40,414 nucleotides of DNA, from contig NZ_BPQP01000042.1 of assembly GCF_022179305.1 (NCBI RefSeq), forward strand, positions 1 to 40,414, given 5' to 3'. Shown here in pieces: positions 27,148 to 38,057 of the stretch. The notes beneath the pieces are model-generated. The model was not told where the DNA came from. It did not search any database and saw only the letters and a program-made list of their open reading frames with translations. The stretch's first letter is position 1. Each line of letters starts with the position of its first letter. This stretch comes from Methylobacterium iners. Lineage in GTDB: Bacteria; Pseudomonadota; Alphaproteobacteria; Rhizobiales; Beijerinckiaceae. The translations under genes were made by a program, and so were the position numbers.

Positions 27148-28196
27148 CGGCGCGTTCCTCCGCTCTTGCCCGTTCGTGCCGGCAATGCGGCGAGCGCCTC
27201 GATCGCCGTCAGCGGCGCGGGCGTCGGAGCCTCCGTGCGCTCGACGGCCCGCAGCTTGGCGGAGCGGGCGCGCGGATTGGCGGTCAGCTCCGCGTCTGAG
27301 GGCAGGACGGGCCCCTTGGTCGCGAGGGTGAAGCTGCGCGGGGCCGGCGCCTCGAGGCTCGGCACGTGACGCGAGGCCTGCGCCGCACGGCCGCTGCGCG
27401 TCGCGAAGAACTGCTTCACGATCCGGTCTTCCAGCGAGTGGAAGGTCACCACCGCGAGGCGTCCGCCCGGCTTGAGGATGCGCTCGGCGGCGTGCAGCGC
27501 CTGCACGAGCTCGCCGAGCTCGTCATTCACCGCGATGCGCAGGCCCTGGAACGTGCGGGTTGCCGGATGGATGCCGTTGGCGGGGTCGGACCAGACGACG
27601 CCGGCGACGAGTTCGGCGAGCTGCGCCGTGGTTTCGATTCGCGCGCGCCGACGCGCCTCGATGATGGTGCGGGCCACGGCGCGGGCGCGCCGCTCCTCGC
27701 CGTAATGGAACAGGATGTCGGCGAGGTCGGCCTCGTCGGCGTCGTTGACGAGGTCGGCGGCGCTGGTGCCCGAGCGCTCCATGCGCATGTCGAGCGGGCC
27801 GTCGTGCCGGAAGGAGAAGCCGCGCTCCGCCTGGTCAAGCTGCATCGACGAGACGCCGATATCGAGCACGATCGCGTCGACCTGCTGATGCCCGTGCGTG
27901 CGAAGGATGTCGTCGAGCGTACCGAAGCGGCCGTGTGCGAGCGTCAGCCGTCCCTTCGCCTTCTTGGCGAGGTCCGCCCCGGCCGCGATGGCGCCGGGGT
28001 CGCGATCGATGGCGATGACGTGCACGTCGCCCTCGGCGGCCAGCATGGCCCTCGTGTAGCCGCCGGCGCCGAAGGTACCGTCGACGGCCAGCGTCGCGCC
28101 AGTGAGATCCAGTGCCGTCATCACCTCGTGCAGCAGAACCGGCACGTGGGGGGTGCGGTCGGCAGTCGGAGGAACGGTGCGCGCGGGGGGCTTCAT
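27144..28196 (-). CDS. rsmH: 16S rRNA (cytosine-1402-N4)-methyltransferase RsmH
   Basis: RsmH (MraW) methylates N4 of C1402 in the decoding centre of 16S rRNA, using SAM. The 350-residue protein begins with the family segment [11 protein letters not shown], then the SAM motif [15 protein letters not shown] (38-52), [36 protein letters not shown], and the C-terminal [21 protein letters not shown] choose the ATG at 28196; its ribosome-binding site is weak, and the frame stays open to 28427, but the upstream part has no family similarity. It is the first gene of the division operon. mraZ, normally just upstream, is absent. Confidence 0.95.
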   Translation of the reverse strand: MKPPARTVPPTADRTPHVPVLLHEVMTALDLTGATLAVDGTFGAGGYTRAMLAAEGDVHVIAIDRDPGAIAAGADLAKKAKGRLTLAHGRFGTLDDILRTHGHQQVDAIVLDIGVSSMQLDQAERGFSFRHDGPLDMRMERSGTSAADLVNDADEADLADILFHYGEERRARAVARTIIEARRRARIETTAQLAELVAGVVWSDPANGIHPATRTFQGLRIAVNDELGELVQALHAAERILKPGGRLAVVTFHSLEDRIVKQFFATRSGRAAQASRHVPSLEAPAPRSFTLATKGPVLPSDAELTANPRARSAKLRAVERTEAPTPAPLTAIEALAALPARTGKSGGTRR

Positions 28197-28580
28197 CGCG
28201 TCAGTCCGGCCCCGCGCCGACCGGCGCCACCTGCAGGATTGGGGGAGGCAGTCGGTGAGCGGCTCATGCGTCCCTGCGAGCGGCATGGGCCGCGTTGCGG
28301 CCCGTCGAGACGTGGTGATCCCGGGCGAGCGGCTGTCGCGGCCGGAGGCGCGGCGACGCGCCCTGGTATCACCGGGTGCGTCCGCTGATCCGAAAATCGC
28401 CGCTGACGGGATGAGTCCGGGTACCATGTGCCTCTGAGCGTCGTCAACGCGCCGAGCGGACGCGAACGGCTTCAGGCCGGACGGCGTCGATCGTGAAGCG
28501 ATCTGACCTCAGCAAGGTTAACCGAGCGTAAGTTTTTCGCCGCGAGCTGTCTCGGATTGGAGCGAGCCGGGGCGCGAGCG
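28197..28580. other. Leader region of the division operon between rnpB and rsmH
   Basis: This is where mraZ would be expected. I read all three minus-strand frames and found nothing like MraZ, only Arg- and Pro-rich noise. The region should hold the operon promoter and the rnpB 3' flank. A TTGACG box lies at 28448-28443 on the minus strand but has no good -10 partner. The sequence around 28515-28535 is locally AT-richer. Confidence 0.5.
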
Positions 28581-28977
<397 letters not shown>

Positions 28978-28983
28978 GGCCCG

Positions 28984-29013
28984 GATGTGCGCCGCCGGAG
29001 GCGACCGGGTCAA
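28984..29013 (-). promoter_or_regulatory. Candidate rnpB promoter
   Basis: On the minus strand TTGACC (29013-29008) is followed, 18 bases later, by CACATC (28989-28984), about 7 bases before the RNase P RNA 5' end. The -35 box is good and the -10 box poor, but the distance to the RNA end fits. Confidence 0.4.
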
Positions 29014-29130
29014 GCGCGGCGACCCCTAGGCTGGTGCGATGGGTCGGTTGCCGCGCCGCGCAAACGCGCCATTTCCTGGCGGCGGGGCTCGGCGCCTTCG
29101 TGGCCCGGCTCCGAATTCGAGGAGACGAAC

Positions 29131-29307
29131 ATGGCGACGAATTACACGGCATGGACCCTCGATGCGGTCCAGCAGCTCACCGAGATGGCGCGGGAGCGCG
29201 TTCCGGTCTCCGTCATGAGCCTCAAGCTGAAGCGGCCGATCGAAACCGTCTCGGCCAAGCTCGCCGAGCTCGGCATCGTCCCTGCGCCCGAGACGCCGGA
29301 GGGCTGA
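29131..29307 (+). CDS. Small conserved-looking protein, 58 residues
   Basis: The ATG at 29131 has GGAG about 7 bases upstream. The product starts MATNYTAWTLDAVQQL and continues with PVSVMSLKLKRPIETVSAKLAELG, ending in a short acidic tail. It reads as two or three helices: TLDAVQQLTEMARERV followed by a turn and an SVMSLKLKRPIETVSAKL unit, which looks like a helix-turn-helix of the kind in which a second helix could touch DNA. I recall similar short proteins in Rhizobiales but know no function. The frame is open further upstream, but the good ribosome-binding site and codon bias favour this start. It diverges from rnpB. Confidence 0.72.
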   Translation: MATNYTAWTLDAVQQLTEMARERVPVSVMSLKLKRPIETVSAKLAELGIVPAPETPEG

Positions 29308-29362
29308 ACCGCCAACGCGTATGGCCCCGCGAGGCGCCCTCGCCCCGCGGGTGCCGGTCGGT

Positions 29363-29803
29363 TCACCAGGTCCCAGTGTTCTCCATGGAGGCCCAGGGCT
29401 CCTGCGGCGGCTTGGCCTCGCCCTTCTGCAGGAGCTCGATCGAGATCCCGTCGGGCGATTTGACGAAGGCCATGTAGCCGTCGCGCGGCGGCCGGTTGAT
29501 GGTGACGCCCCGCTCCTGCAGGCGCGCGCAGAAGGCGTAGATGTCGTCGACCTGATAGGCGAGGTGACCGAAGTTCCGCCCGCCCGAATAGCTCTCCGGA
29601 TCCCAATTATAGGTGAGCTCGATGAGGGGCGCCTTGGTCTCCTTGGCCCTCTCATAATCGCCGGGTGCTGCGAGGAAGACGAGGGTGAAGCGGCCCTTCT
29701 CGTTCTCGATGCGGCGCGTCTCCTTGAGGCCGAAGGTGTCGACGTAGAAGGCGAGCGCCTTGTCGAGGTCCGCAACGCGAACCATCGTGTGCAGATATTC
29801 CAT
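29363..29803 (-). CDS. gloA: Lactoylglutathione lyase (glyoxalase I)
   Basis: Glyoxalase I isomerises the hemithioacetal of methylglyoxal and glutathione to S-lactoylglutathione, detoxifying methylglyoxal. The 146-residue protein has two beta-alpha-beta-beta-beta units. The four metal ligands are in the expected places: H5 ([10 protein letters not shown]), E62 (LIELTYNW), H80 (NFGHLAYQV) and E123 (SIELLQK). The length is slightly above the short, Ni-dependent bacterial type because of a C-terminal extension after LLQKGEA. GGGAGAG lies about 9 bases before the ATG. It converges with the small 58-residue gene and diverges from pepN. Confidence 0.95.
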   Translation of the reverse strand: MEYLHTMVRVADLDKALAFYVDTFGLKETRRIENEKGRFTLVFLAAPGDYERAKETKAPLIELTYNWDPESYSGGRNFGHLAYQVDDIYAFCARLQERGVTINRPPRDGYMAFVKSPDGISIELLQKGEAKPPQEPWASMENTGTW

Positions 29804-29938
29804 GACTTCGAACTCTCCCGGCTGGTGAAGGCCTATCTGGGTTGGCCCAGGCCGGCGTCAACGCCGGTCGCAGGCACGGTTCGATCGCCCGCGGGAATGC
29901 GCTAGAGCCTTCCTCGGCGCCCCGAGCCGGAGACCGTG

Positions 29939-32584
29939 ATGCGCACCGAAACGCCGACCATGATCCGCCTGGAGGATTATCGCCCCAGCGACTACCTCAT
30001 CGATCGCGTCGAGCTGGACGTCCGGCTGCATTCACGGGAGACGCGAATCACAGCGACGCTCGCGATGCGCCCGAATCCGGTCGGTCGTGCGGGTGCGCCG
30101 CTGGTGCTCGACGGCGAGGATCTGACGCTCGTCTCGCTCGCCCTCGACGGGCAGCCGCTCTGCCCGGACGCTTACGGTCTCAATGCGACGAGCCTGACCC
30201 TGCCGAACCCTCCGTCCGAGTCCTTCACCCTACGGATCGAGACGCAGGTCAACCCCACCGCGAACACCCGCCTGATGGGCCTCTACCGCTCGAACGGCGT
30301 CTACTGCACACAATGCGAGGCGGACGGCTTCCGGCGGATCACCTACTTCCTCGACCGGCCCGACGTGATGGCGGTCTACACGACCCGCATCGAGGCGGAC
30401 CTTGACGAGGCGCCGGTGCTCCTCGGCAACGGCAACCCGGCGGACTCGGGTCCGGCCGGGGACGGCAGGCACTACGCGATCTGGCACGATCCCCATCCCA
30501 AGCCGGCCTACCTTTTCGCGCTCGTGGGCGGTCGCCTTGATCGCGTCTCGGGCTCCTTCACGACGATGGAGGGGCGAACGGTCGATCTCGGGATCTATGT
30601 CGAGCCAGGCCAGGCGGCGCGGGCGGAATATGCCCTGGACGCCGTCATCCGCTCGATGGCCTGGGATGAGCAGGCCTTCGGCCGCGCCTACGACCTCGAC
30701 GTCTTCAACGTCGTCGCCGTGTCCGACTTCAACATGGGCGCGATGGAGAACAAGGGCCTCAACATCTTCAACGACAAGTTCGTGCTCGCAAGCCCGGAGA
30801 CCGCGACCGACGCGGATTACGCCAACATCGAGGCGATCATCGCCCACGAGTACTTCCACAACTGGTCGGGCAACCGCGTCACCTGCCGGGACTGGTTTCA
30901 GCTCTGCCTAAAGGAGGGGCTGACGGTCTTCCGCGACCAGGAATTCTCGTCGGACACCCGCTCGCGGGCCGTGCACCGGATCTCGGAGGTGCGCACGCTG
31001 CGCGCCCGGCAGTTCCCGGAGGATGCTGGACCCCTCGCCCATCCGGTCCGACCGAACCAATACGCCGAGATCAACAACTTCTACACGGCCACCGTCTACG
31101 AGAAGGGCGCGGAGATCGTCCGCATGCTCCGCACCCTGATCGGTGGGCAAGCCTTCCGGACCGGCATGGATCGCTACTTCGCGACCTGCGACGGCACCGC
31201 GGCGACGGTCGAGGATTTCCTGGCGGCCTTCGAGGCCGTCACGTCCCGGGACCTCTCGGCCTTCGCGCGCTGGTACGAGCGGCCGGGCACGCCGACCGTC
31301 AGCATCACGGGCGATTACGACCCGGAGGCAAAGACCTATCGGATCAACTTTCGCCAGAGTCTTCCCGGGACGGAGGGACCGCCCCTGGTGATTCCGGTGG
31401 TCCTCGGACTCGTCGGGCCCGAGGGGGCCATGGACGAGGCACGGGCGGAGCGCGCGCCCGGCGGGGTGTTCGCGCTGGAGCAGGAGACCGATACACTCAC
31501 CTTCTCGAACGTCGCGGCGGCGCCCGTCCCCTCGCTGTTCCGAGGGTTCTCGGCACCCGTGCGGGTCGCGTTCGAGGCAACCGACGCGCAGCACCTGCTG
31601 CTCCTGCGACACGATACGGACCCGTTCAACCGCTGGCAGGCGGCCCAGAGCGTCGGCATGCGCCTCGTGATCCGCTGGGCGGGAAGCGACAGCCCCGAGG
31701 CCGCGGAGGCCGATGCGCTCGTTGAGGCGCTTGGCGCCTTCCTGGACGCGGAAGCGCTGCGCGACCCCGCCTTCGCGGCGCTGATTCTGAGCCTGCCTAG
31801 CGAAGGCGACATCGCCAACGAGATCGGAATCGGGAGCGCCGTCGATCCCGACGCGATCCGCATGGCACGCGAAACCTTGCGGCGTCGGATCGGAGAGAGA
31901 TTGTCCGACCGCCTCGCCCAGCTGCGCGGCGACCTCGCCGACCGGCCCGGCACGCCCTTCAGCCCGGATGCCGCCTCTGCCGGCCGCCGGGCGCTCCGGA
32001 ACGCAGCCCTCGACCTGATCGCCGTCGCCGACCCGATCGCGGGCGTCGATCTCGCAGGCGAACAGATCGCAACGGCGACCAACATGACGGACCGCCTCGC
32101 CGGTCTCGGGGTCCTCGCCCTGATCGCGGGTCCGCAGCGCGAGGCGGCCCTGAAGGATTTCGCGGAGCGCTTCAGGTCGGAGCCCCTCGTCCTCGACAAG
32201 TGGTTCGCGATCCAGGCCACGATTCCCGAAAGTGGAACGTTGGAGCGGATCGCCGCCCTGCGCCAGCATCCCACCTTCTCGAACACCAACCCGAACCGGG
32301 TGCGGGCGCTGATCGGAAGCTTCAGCTCCGGAAATCCGACCCAGTTCAACCGCGCCGATGGCGCCGGCTACGCCCTGGTCACCGATGCGGTTCTCGCCCT
32401 CGATCAAAGCAATCCTCAGCTGGCCGCCCGGCTCCTGACGGCGTTCGGATCGTGGCGGATGCTCGAGCCGAACCGCCGATCTGTGGCGCACAAGGCACTC
32501 GACCGAATCAGGTCGCAGACGGAGCTCTCGCGCGACGTCTCGGACATCGTGACGCGAACACTCGCTGAGATGGTAAACATTTGA
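29939..32584 (+). CDS. pepN: Aminopeptidase N
   Basis: PepN is a cytoplasmic zinc M1 aminopeptidase that trims N-terminal residues from peptides. The 881-residue length is normal. The substrate N-terminus-binding motif GAMENKG is at 267-273, and the zinc site is H303-E-Y-F-H307 with E326 in LKEGLTVF. The N-terminal beta domain and the long helical C-terminal domain (DUF3458 type) follow the usual order, ending in RTLAEMVNI. I choose the ATG at 29939; a GTG one codon upstream (29936) is possible, and the next ATG is seven codons in. It has a 135-base divergent region shared with gloA. Confidence 0.95.
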   Translation: MRTETPTMIRLEDYRPSDYLIDRVELDVRLHSRETRITATLAMRPNPVGRAGAPLVLDGEDLTLVSLALDGQPLCPDAYGLNATSLTLPNPPSESFTLRIETQVNPTANTRLMGLYRSNGVYCTQCEADGFRRITYFLDRPDVMAVYTTRIEADLDEAPVLLGNGNPADSGPAGDGRHYAIWHDPHPKPAYLFALVGGRLDRVSGSFTTMEGRTVDLGIYVEPGQAARAEYALDAVIRSMAWDEQAFGRAYDLDVFNVVAVSDFNMGAMENKGLNIFNDKFVLASPETATDADYANIEAIIAHEYFHNWSGNRVTCRDWFQLCLKEGLTVFRDQEFSSDTRSRAVHRISEVRTLRARQFPEDAGPLAHPVRPNQYAEINNFYTATVYEKGAEIVRMLRTLIGGQAFRTGMDRYFATCDGTAATVEDFLAAFEAVTSRDLSAFARWYERPGTPTVSITGDYDPEAKTYRINFRQSLPGTEGPPLVIPVVLGLVGPEGAMDEARAERAPGGVFALEQETDTLTFSNVAAAPVPSLFRGFSAPVRVAFEATDAQHLLLLRHDTDPFNRWQAAQSVGMRLVIRWAGSDSPEAAEADALVEALGAFLDAEALRDPAFAALILSLPSEGDIANEIGIGSAVDPDAIRMARETLRRRIGERLSDRLAQLRGDLADRPGTPFSPDAASAGRRALRNAALDLIAVADPIAGVDLAGEQIATATNMTDRLAGLGVLALIAGPQREAALKDFAERFRSEPLVLDKWFAIQATIPESGTLERIAALRQHPTFSNTNPNRVRALIGSFSSGNPTQFNRADGAGYALVTDAVLALDQSNPQLAARLLTAFGSWRMLEPNRRSVAHKALDRIRSQTELSRDVSDIVTRTLAEMVNI

Positions 32585-32767
32585 AATTTCAAGTAATTTT
32601 CGGTCTCGTCCCCGGACGCGGCCGTGGATGTTGCCGCTCTGCAGAGTCAAGGATCCCACGAAGAAACCCGTGGACAAATCGCCTGTGGAAATGTTCATAT
32701 ACCAGCGATTCGGAGCGTGACTCGACACCACGCGGCGGACGACTCACCGTTATTGCGAGGTCTGGTC

Positions 32768-35149
32768 ATGCTGGAGGCGGATTCCGCTTCCCTGTCCGCG
32801 CGCGCGGATACGATACTGGGCATCCACCGGCCGCAGCATGGCGCGCACCTGCGCTTTATCCGTATCGAGACTTGGCTGCGCTACGCGTTGCCGGCTCTGC
32901 TCGCGACGTTCCTGATTTGCCTGGCGACGACGGCTTTCCTGCACCTGCGGACGCAGCGTGACGACGCGATCCGCAACGCTGCCGCCGATGTCGAGGTCTT
33001 CACGCGGCTTGCCGCCGCCGCGCTCGCCGATTCCGATCTGTCGCCGTCTACCGGCGCCAAACTCACCCGTCGCCTCGCCGATCTTCTCCCGCTGCCCCTA
33101 CTGAGCTCCGGGCGGCGCGTGCTGGTCGTCTCGGCCGATGACGCCATCCTCGCCGCTCATCCAGCCGTCTCCGCGCCCTCGGCTACGCTGACGGGCTACG
33201 TCGGCGAGTTGCAGGTCCTCACCACCCTGGGCGAGCACGCCGGCGTCATGACCCTGACGCTGGCAGGCGGCGAGACTGTCATCGCCGCCGTCCGGAGGCT
33301 TGCCGGCGGCGGCCAGGTGGCCGTGTTGCAGCCCATCGAGGAGATCACGAGTGCCTGGGCTCTGCGCATGCGCAACCAAGCGATTCTTCTCGGGGCCGCG
33401 AGCCTCGTGATCATCGGCATCGGTTTCGCCTACGCCCTGCAGACGCGCCGTGCCCACGCGGTGGATCGGGTCTGCGAGCAGATCAAGCAGCGCCTCGACA
33501 CCGCACTCGGGCGCGGGCGTTGCGGCCTTTGGGATTGGGACATTCCCCGCGGCCGCATCTACTGGTCGGATTCGATGTACGCCCTGCTCGGCTACCAGCG
33601 CGAGCGCGAGTTCCTTTCCTTCGGCGACGTGAACGCCCTCGTGCACCCCGACGACGGCGACCTCTACAGCCTGGCGCGTCATCTCGCGGCAAGCCAATCC
33701 ACCGTCGATCACGAGTTCCGCGTCCGCGGCGCGAGCGGCGCCTGGGTCTGGCTCCGCACCCGCGCCGAGATCGTGCCGGACCCGGCCGATGGTGGACGGC
33801 ACCTCGTCGGCATCGCCGTCGACGTCACCGAGCAGCGCAACATCGCCGAATCCAGCGCCACCGCCGACATACGCCTGCGCGATGCGGTCGAGGCGATCTC
33901 GGAGGCCTTCGTGCTCTGGGACACGAGCAACCGCCTCGTTCTCTGCAACTCGAAGTTTCGCGACCTTCACGCTCTCGGCCCGGACGATACGGCGCCCGGT
34001 CGGCGCTACCACGAGATCATGGGCCGCGGCGCGCTCCCTCCGGTGCGAAGAGAGCTTCGAGACATCGAAGCGTCCGGGGCGACAGCGCGAACCTTCGAAG
34101 CGGAACTCACGGACGGCCGCTGGCTCCAGGTCAGCGAACGTCGGACGAAGGACGGCGGCTACGTCTCCGTCGGCACAGACATCACCAATCTGAAGCGGCA
34201 CCAAGAACAACTCGTCACCTCGGAACGTGAGCTGATCGAGACCGTCAAGGACCTGAAGCGGTCGCGGCGAACCCTGGAGCTGCAGACGCAGCAGCTCGCC
34301 GACCTTGCCGAGCGCTACCTCGACCAGAAGGCGCAGGCCGAGACCGCCAACCAGGCGAAATCCGAATTCCTCGCCAACATGAGCCACGAGCTGCGCACGC
34401 CACTCAATGCGATCATCGGCTTTGCCGAGCTGATGGAGACCGAGGTCTGCGGTCCGCTCGGATCACCGCGGTATTCCGAATATTGCCGGGACATTCGTTC
34501 GAGCGGCGACTACCTGCTCTCGGTCATCGACGACATCCTCAATATGTCGCGCATCGAGGCGCAGAGCGTGAGGCTTGCCAAGCGGGAGATCGCCGTCCAG
34601 CCTGCCGTCGACAACGCGCTCAAGCTCGTCGCGGAGACGGCCAGGGCAAAGGCCCTGACCGTCACGGTGGATCTGGCGCCGGGGCTACAGGTGCTCGCCG
34701 ACGAGCGCGCCTTTCACCAGATCCTGGCGAACCTCCTCCAGAACGCCGTGAAGTTCACGCCCGGCGAGGGCCGCATCATCGTCCGTGCCAGGCCCGCCGG
34801 CGAGTACGTGCACCTCTACATCGAGGACAGCGGCATCGGCATTCCCAAGGCGGCCCTGCGCCGGCTCGGCCAGCCGTTCCAGCAGGTCGAGAACAACCTC
34901 ACGCGCAGCTACAAGGGCTCGGGCCTCGGCCTCGCCATTGCCCGCTCGATGGCCGAGCTGCATGGTGGCGGCCTGCGCATCCGCTCCGAGGAGGGGTTCG
35001 GAACGATCGTCCTCGTGCGACTGCCGGTTCCGACCGCTGAGCGGCTGCGGGATGTCGCCTTCGAGGCCACGCAGGAAACCGTCGCCTCCCTGCGCGACGC
35101 GGCCGGGGCGAGCCCCCGTGCCTGTGACCGCCTGTCTCCGACCGCCTGA
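32768..35149 (+). CDS. pleC: PleC-like membrane PAS histidine kinase
   Basis: The 793-residue sensor kinase has membrane helices at ~38-60 and ~205-225 bounding a periplasmic domain of about 145 residues, then PAS domains at ~245-360 ([15 protein letters not shown]-like VDVTEQR ending) and ~370-480, a coiled coil (~475-530), and a HisKA domain with phosphoacceptor H540 in [20 protein letters not shown]. The HATPase_c domain has [20 protein letters not shown] and [12 protein letters not shown]. The HisKA sequence closely resembles PleC/DivJ kinases, which control DivK and hence CtrA in the alphaproteobacterial cell cycle. Position beside glnE agrees with what I recall for pleC in Rhizobiales. 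GCGAGG lies about 8 bases before the ATG. The symbol is an inference. Confidence 0.65.
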   Translation: MLEADSASLSARADTILGIHRPQHGAHLRFIRIETWLRYALPALLATFLICLATTAFLHLRTQRDDAIRNAAADVEVFTRLAAAALADSDLSPSTGAKLTRRLADLLPLPLLSSGRRVLVVSADDAILAAHPAVSAPSATLTGYVGELQVLTTLGEHAGVMTLTLAGGETVIAAVRRLAGGGQVAVLQPIEEITSAWALRMRNQAILLGAASLVIIGIGFAYALQTRRAHAVDRVCEQIKQRLDTALGRGRCGLWDWDIPRGRIYWSDSMYALLGYQREREFLSFGDVNALVHPDDGDLYSLARHLAASQSTVDHEFRVRGASGAWVWLRTRAEIVPDPADGGRHLVGIAVDVTEQRNIAESSATADIRLRDAVEAISEAFVLWDTSNRLVLCNSKFRDLHALGPDDTAPGRRYHEIMGRGALPPVRRELRDIEASGATARTFEAELTDGRWLQVSERRTKDGGYVSVGTDITNLKRHQEQLVTSERELIETVKDLKRSRRTLELQTQQLADLAERYLDQKAQAETANQAKSEFLANMSHELRTPLNAIIGFAELMETEVCGPLGSPRYSEYCRDIRSSGDYLLSVIDDILNMSRIEAQSVRLAKREIAVQPAVDNALKLVAETARAKALTVTVDLAPGLQVLADERAFHQILANLLQNAVKFTPGEGRIIVRARPAGEYVHLYIEDSGIGIPKAALRRLGQPFQQVENNLTRSYKGSGLGLAIARSMAELHGGGLRIRSEEGFGTIVLVRLPVPTAERLRDVAFEATQETVASLRDAAGASPRACDRLSPTA

Positions 35150-35159
35150 GAGTCGCAGC

Positions 35160-38057
35160 TTAAGTCAGCAGCCGGTCGAACAGGGTCCGCACTGCTGCAC
35201 GCTCGGCCTCGAGTTGTGCCGCGAGACTCTTGGAATCCGGCAGGCCGAGGGCCGAGGCGAGCCGCGACAGTGCGATCGGCGAGGCAACGGTTGGATCCCC
35301 CTCCACCATGAGGCGCTGCCAGTGATGCACGTCGTCGAACAGGCGGTAGGCGCTTGTCAGCTGCTCCGCAGCGTCCGGACTGAGGAGCCCGTCGGCGGTT
35401 GCACGCTCGAAAACTTGGCTGGTGTCGAGACCGACGAGTTCAGGTAGGCGATCGGCATGGCCGAGCGTGAGGGCTTGGCCCAAGAAATCGAGGTCGAGGA
35501 GCCCACCCGGTGCAAGTTTCAGGTCGAGTGGGCCACGGGCCGGCTTCTCGCGCTCGACCGTCACCCGCATCTCGCGCACCGCCCGGTTCACCGCGGTCGG
35601 CTCCCGAGGGGTGGAGAGCGTGGCACAGATCGCATTCTGCAGATCCCGGCCGAGGGTCGCGTCGCCCGCGACGACCCGCGCCCGCGTCAGAGCCATATGC
35701 TCCCAGAGCTCGGCCTCCTCACGCTGGTAGGTCAGGAAGCCCCGAAGCTGCGTTGCGATGGGCCCCTGACCGCCGCCGGGACGTAGGCGGAGATCGACCT
35801 CGTAGAGCCGACCGCGGCGCGTGGGCACCGTGAGGGCTGCGACGAGGCGCTGAGTCAGCCGGTTGTAGGCCACCGCAGCGTCGAGGGGACGGGGACCCGT
35901 GCTGACGCGATCCTCGGGATCGAAATCGTAGACGACGACGAGGTCGAGATCGGAATCGGCGGTGAGCTGATGCGAGCCGAGGCGCCCAAACCCGAGGACG
36001 GCGAGGCGACCTCCGGGAACATGACCGTGCTCTGCAAAGAAGGTCTCCGACACGGAACGGACCGTCGAGGCGATCACGGCATCGGCGATCGCCGCGAAGG
36101 CCTTGCCGGCGCCGACTGGGGCAATGATGCCGGACAGCAGACGGGCGCCGGTTACGAAGCGCAACTGCCGGGCGGCATCGCGACTGCGATCGAGGAAATC
36201 CTCCTGATCCGTCGGACGCCCCACGAGCCCGTCATACTGCGCAGCCATGCCGGAACCATCGTCCGGCACTACGAAGGCCGGGTCGATCACGGCGTCGAGC
36301 ACGTGCGGGCTGAAGGCGACGATCTCGGCCAAGCGCGGCGCCGTACCGAGAATGTCGGCGAAGAGCAGCCGCAGCCGCTCGTTGGAGCGCAGGATCGTCA
36401 GAAGTTCCAGCGCCGCCGGCATGCGGGCGAAGGCCCGATCGAGCGTGTCGAGCGCAGCATCGGGCTGCGCCGTGCCCCCGAGTGCCTGAATCAGACTGGG
36501 CACGAGCTCGGTCAGAACTTCGCGTGCCCGCGCGGTCCGGATGGCGGGTCTGCGCCCGAAGTGCCAGCCGCGCACCGTTTCCACCGCGCGCTCCGGCTCG
36601 CGGAAGCCGAGCTTGCTCAGAGTCGCGAGGGTCGCAGGATCGTCGCCGGTGCCGCTGAAGACGAGATCGCCCGCCTCCGACGACAGGTCCGGCTCGGCCT
36701 CGAAGAGCAGGGCGTAGTGGCCCTGCACATGACGGGCATGGTCGAGCAGAACCGCCTCGAACGCGGCAGCCGAGCCAAAGCCGCTGAACTGCGCGAAGCG
36801 CTCAAGCGCGTCGGCATCGGACGGCAGGCGTTGAGTCTGCTCGTCGCGGAGCATCTGCAGTCGGTGCTCGACCGTCCGCAGGAAATCGTAGGCCGCGGTG
36901 AGGTCGTCCCGAGCCGCCGCATCGATCCAGCCATCGGCGGCGAGGTTCGCCAGGGTCTCGACGGTCCGCCGTCCCCGCAAAGACGGACGACGTCCGCCGA
37001 AGACGAGCTGCTGCGTCTGCGCGAAGAACTCGATCTCTCGGATGCCGCCGCGCCCGAGCTTGATGTCGTGACCGGCGACCGCGATGGTGTCGTGCCCGCG
37101 CACCGCATGGATCTGCCGCTTCATGGCGTGCACGTCGGCGATCGAGGCGAAGTCGAAGTACTTGCGCCAGACGAAGGGTCGGAGATCCGAGAGGAAGCGC
37201 GTGCCCGCAGCCAAATCGCCGGCGACCGGCCGCGCTTTGATGAAGGCGGCGCGCTCCCAATTCTGACCGAGCGTCTCGTAATAGATGAAGGCGGAGGCTA
37301 CCGAGAGCGCCGGCGGCGTCGAGCCGGGATCGGGCCGCAGACGGTAATCGACGCGATGGACGTAGCCGTCGGCCGTGCGCTCCTGCAGCAGCTTGGCAAC
37401 GCCTTGCGCCAGCTTGGAGAAGAAGGGCGTCGGCTCGAGACCGGGCTTCAGCGGTGCGATGTCGGGATCGAAGAAGAGAACAAGATCGACGTCGCTCGAG
37501 TAGTTCAGCTCTCCTGCCCCGAGCTTGCCGAGCCCGAGGACGATGAGGCCGGAGCCGGCTTGCGGGTCGGCGGGATTGGGCGGCAGGAACCGCCCGGCCG
37601 CCGCGGCCTGGCGCAGGAGCGCTTCGGTCGCGGCTGCGATCGAGGCATCCGCGAAGTCGGAGAGCGCCGCAGTGACCGCATCGAGCCGCCAAACCCCACC
37701 GATGTCGGCAAGAGCTACGAGAAGCGCGTGATCACCCCGATTTCGGCGCAGAAGGCAGCCGATTTCGGTCAGGTCTGCGCCAGCGCCTGCAGCCCGTTGC
37801 CTGGCAACGATCTCGGCATTCGCAACTTCCGGCGAGGTCTGACACAGGGCAACGAGACGCGCTGGGTCACGAGATGCCAGTTGCCAGAGGAAGGGCGAAT
37901 GGTCCGCAAGCCCGAGAAGCAGGGCACGCAATGGCTCCGTGAGGAAGCGTTTGGGAAACTTCCCTGCGATCTCGGCCAGCCTTGCAGCAGCGCCCTTCTG
38001 ATCCGAGAGCACCGGCGCCTTCGTCAGGCGAGCCCTGAGTGAGTCGTCGCCCCTCAT
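35160..38057 (-). CDS. glnE: Bifunctional glutamine synthetase adenylyltransferase/deadenylase GlnE
   Basis: GlnE adds AMP to, and removes it from, glutamine synthetase in response to PII and glutamine, so setting nitrogen assimilation. The 965-residue protein has two nucleotidyltransferase domains. The N-terminal deadenylylase site has GLGKLGAGELNYSSDVDL (~175-192), and the C-terminal adenylylase site has GFGRLGSHQLTADSDLDL (~688-705), each followed by its helical linker. Both pairs of metal-binding aspartates (DVD and DLD) are present. The start overlaps the upstream kinase gene by 4 bases, so it is the third gene of the regulator-kinase-glnE operon. It converges on the PleC-like gene with 10 bases between. 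Confidence 0.96.
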   Translation of the reverse strand: MRGDDSLRARLTKAPVLSDQKGAAARLAEIAGKFPKRFLTEPLRALLLGLADHSPFLWQLASRDPARLVALCQTSPEVANAEIVARQRAAGAGADLTEIGCLLRRNRGDHALLVALADIGGVWRLDAVTAALSDFADASIAAATEALLRQAAAAGRFLPPNPADPQAGSGLIVLGLGKLGAGELNYSSDVDLVLFFDPDIAPLKPGLEPTPFFSKLAQGVAKLLQERTADGYVHRVDYRLRPDPGSTPPALSVASAFIYYETLGQNWERAAFIKARPVAGDLAAGTRFLSDLRPFVWRKYFDFASIADVHAMKRQIHAVRGHDTIAVAGHDIKLGRGGIREIEFFAQTQQLVFGGRRPSLRGRRTVETLANLAADGWIDAAARDDLTAAYDFLRTVEHRLQMLRDEQTQRLPSDADALERFAQFSGFGSAAAFEAVLLDHARHVQGHYALLFEAEPDLSSEAGDLVFSGTGDDPATLATLSKLGFREPERAVETVRGWHFGRRPAIRTARAREVLTELVPSLIQALGGTAQPDAALDTLDRAFARMPAALELLTILRSNERLRLLFADILGTAPRLAEIVAFSPHVLDAVIDPAFVVPDDGSGMAAQYDGLVGRPTDQEDFLDRSRDAARQLRFVTGARLLSGIIAPVGAGKAFAAIADAVIASTVRSVSETFFAEHGHVPGGRLAVLGFGRLGSHQLTADSDLDLVVVYDFDPEDRVSTGPRPLDAAVAYNRLTQRLVAALTVPTRRGRLYEVDLRLRPGGGQGPIATQLRGFLTYQREEAELWEHMALTRARVVAGDATLGRDLQNAICATLSTPREPTAVNRAVREMRVTVEREKPARGPLDLKLAPGGLLDLDFLGQALTLGHADRLPELVGLDTSQVFERATADGLLSPDAAEQLTSAYRLFDDVHHWQRLMVEGDPTVASPIALSRLASALGLPDSKSLAAQLEAERAAVRTLFDRLLT

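Noticed and set aside
35970-38042. 690-residue plus-strand frame opposite glnE
   Set aside because: It is a shadow of glnE, whose two nucleotidyltransferase motifs are intact on the minus strand.
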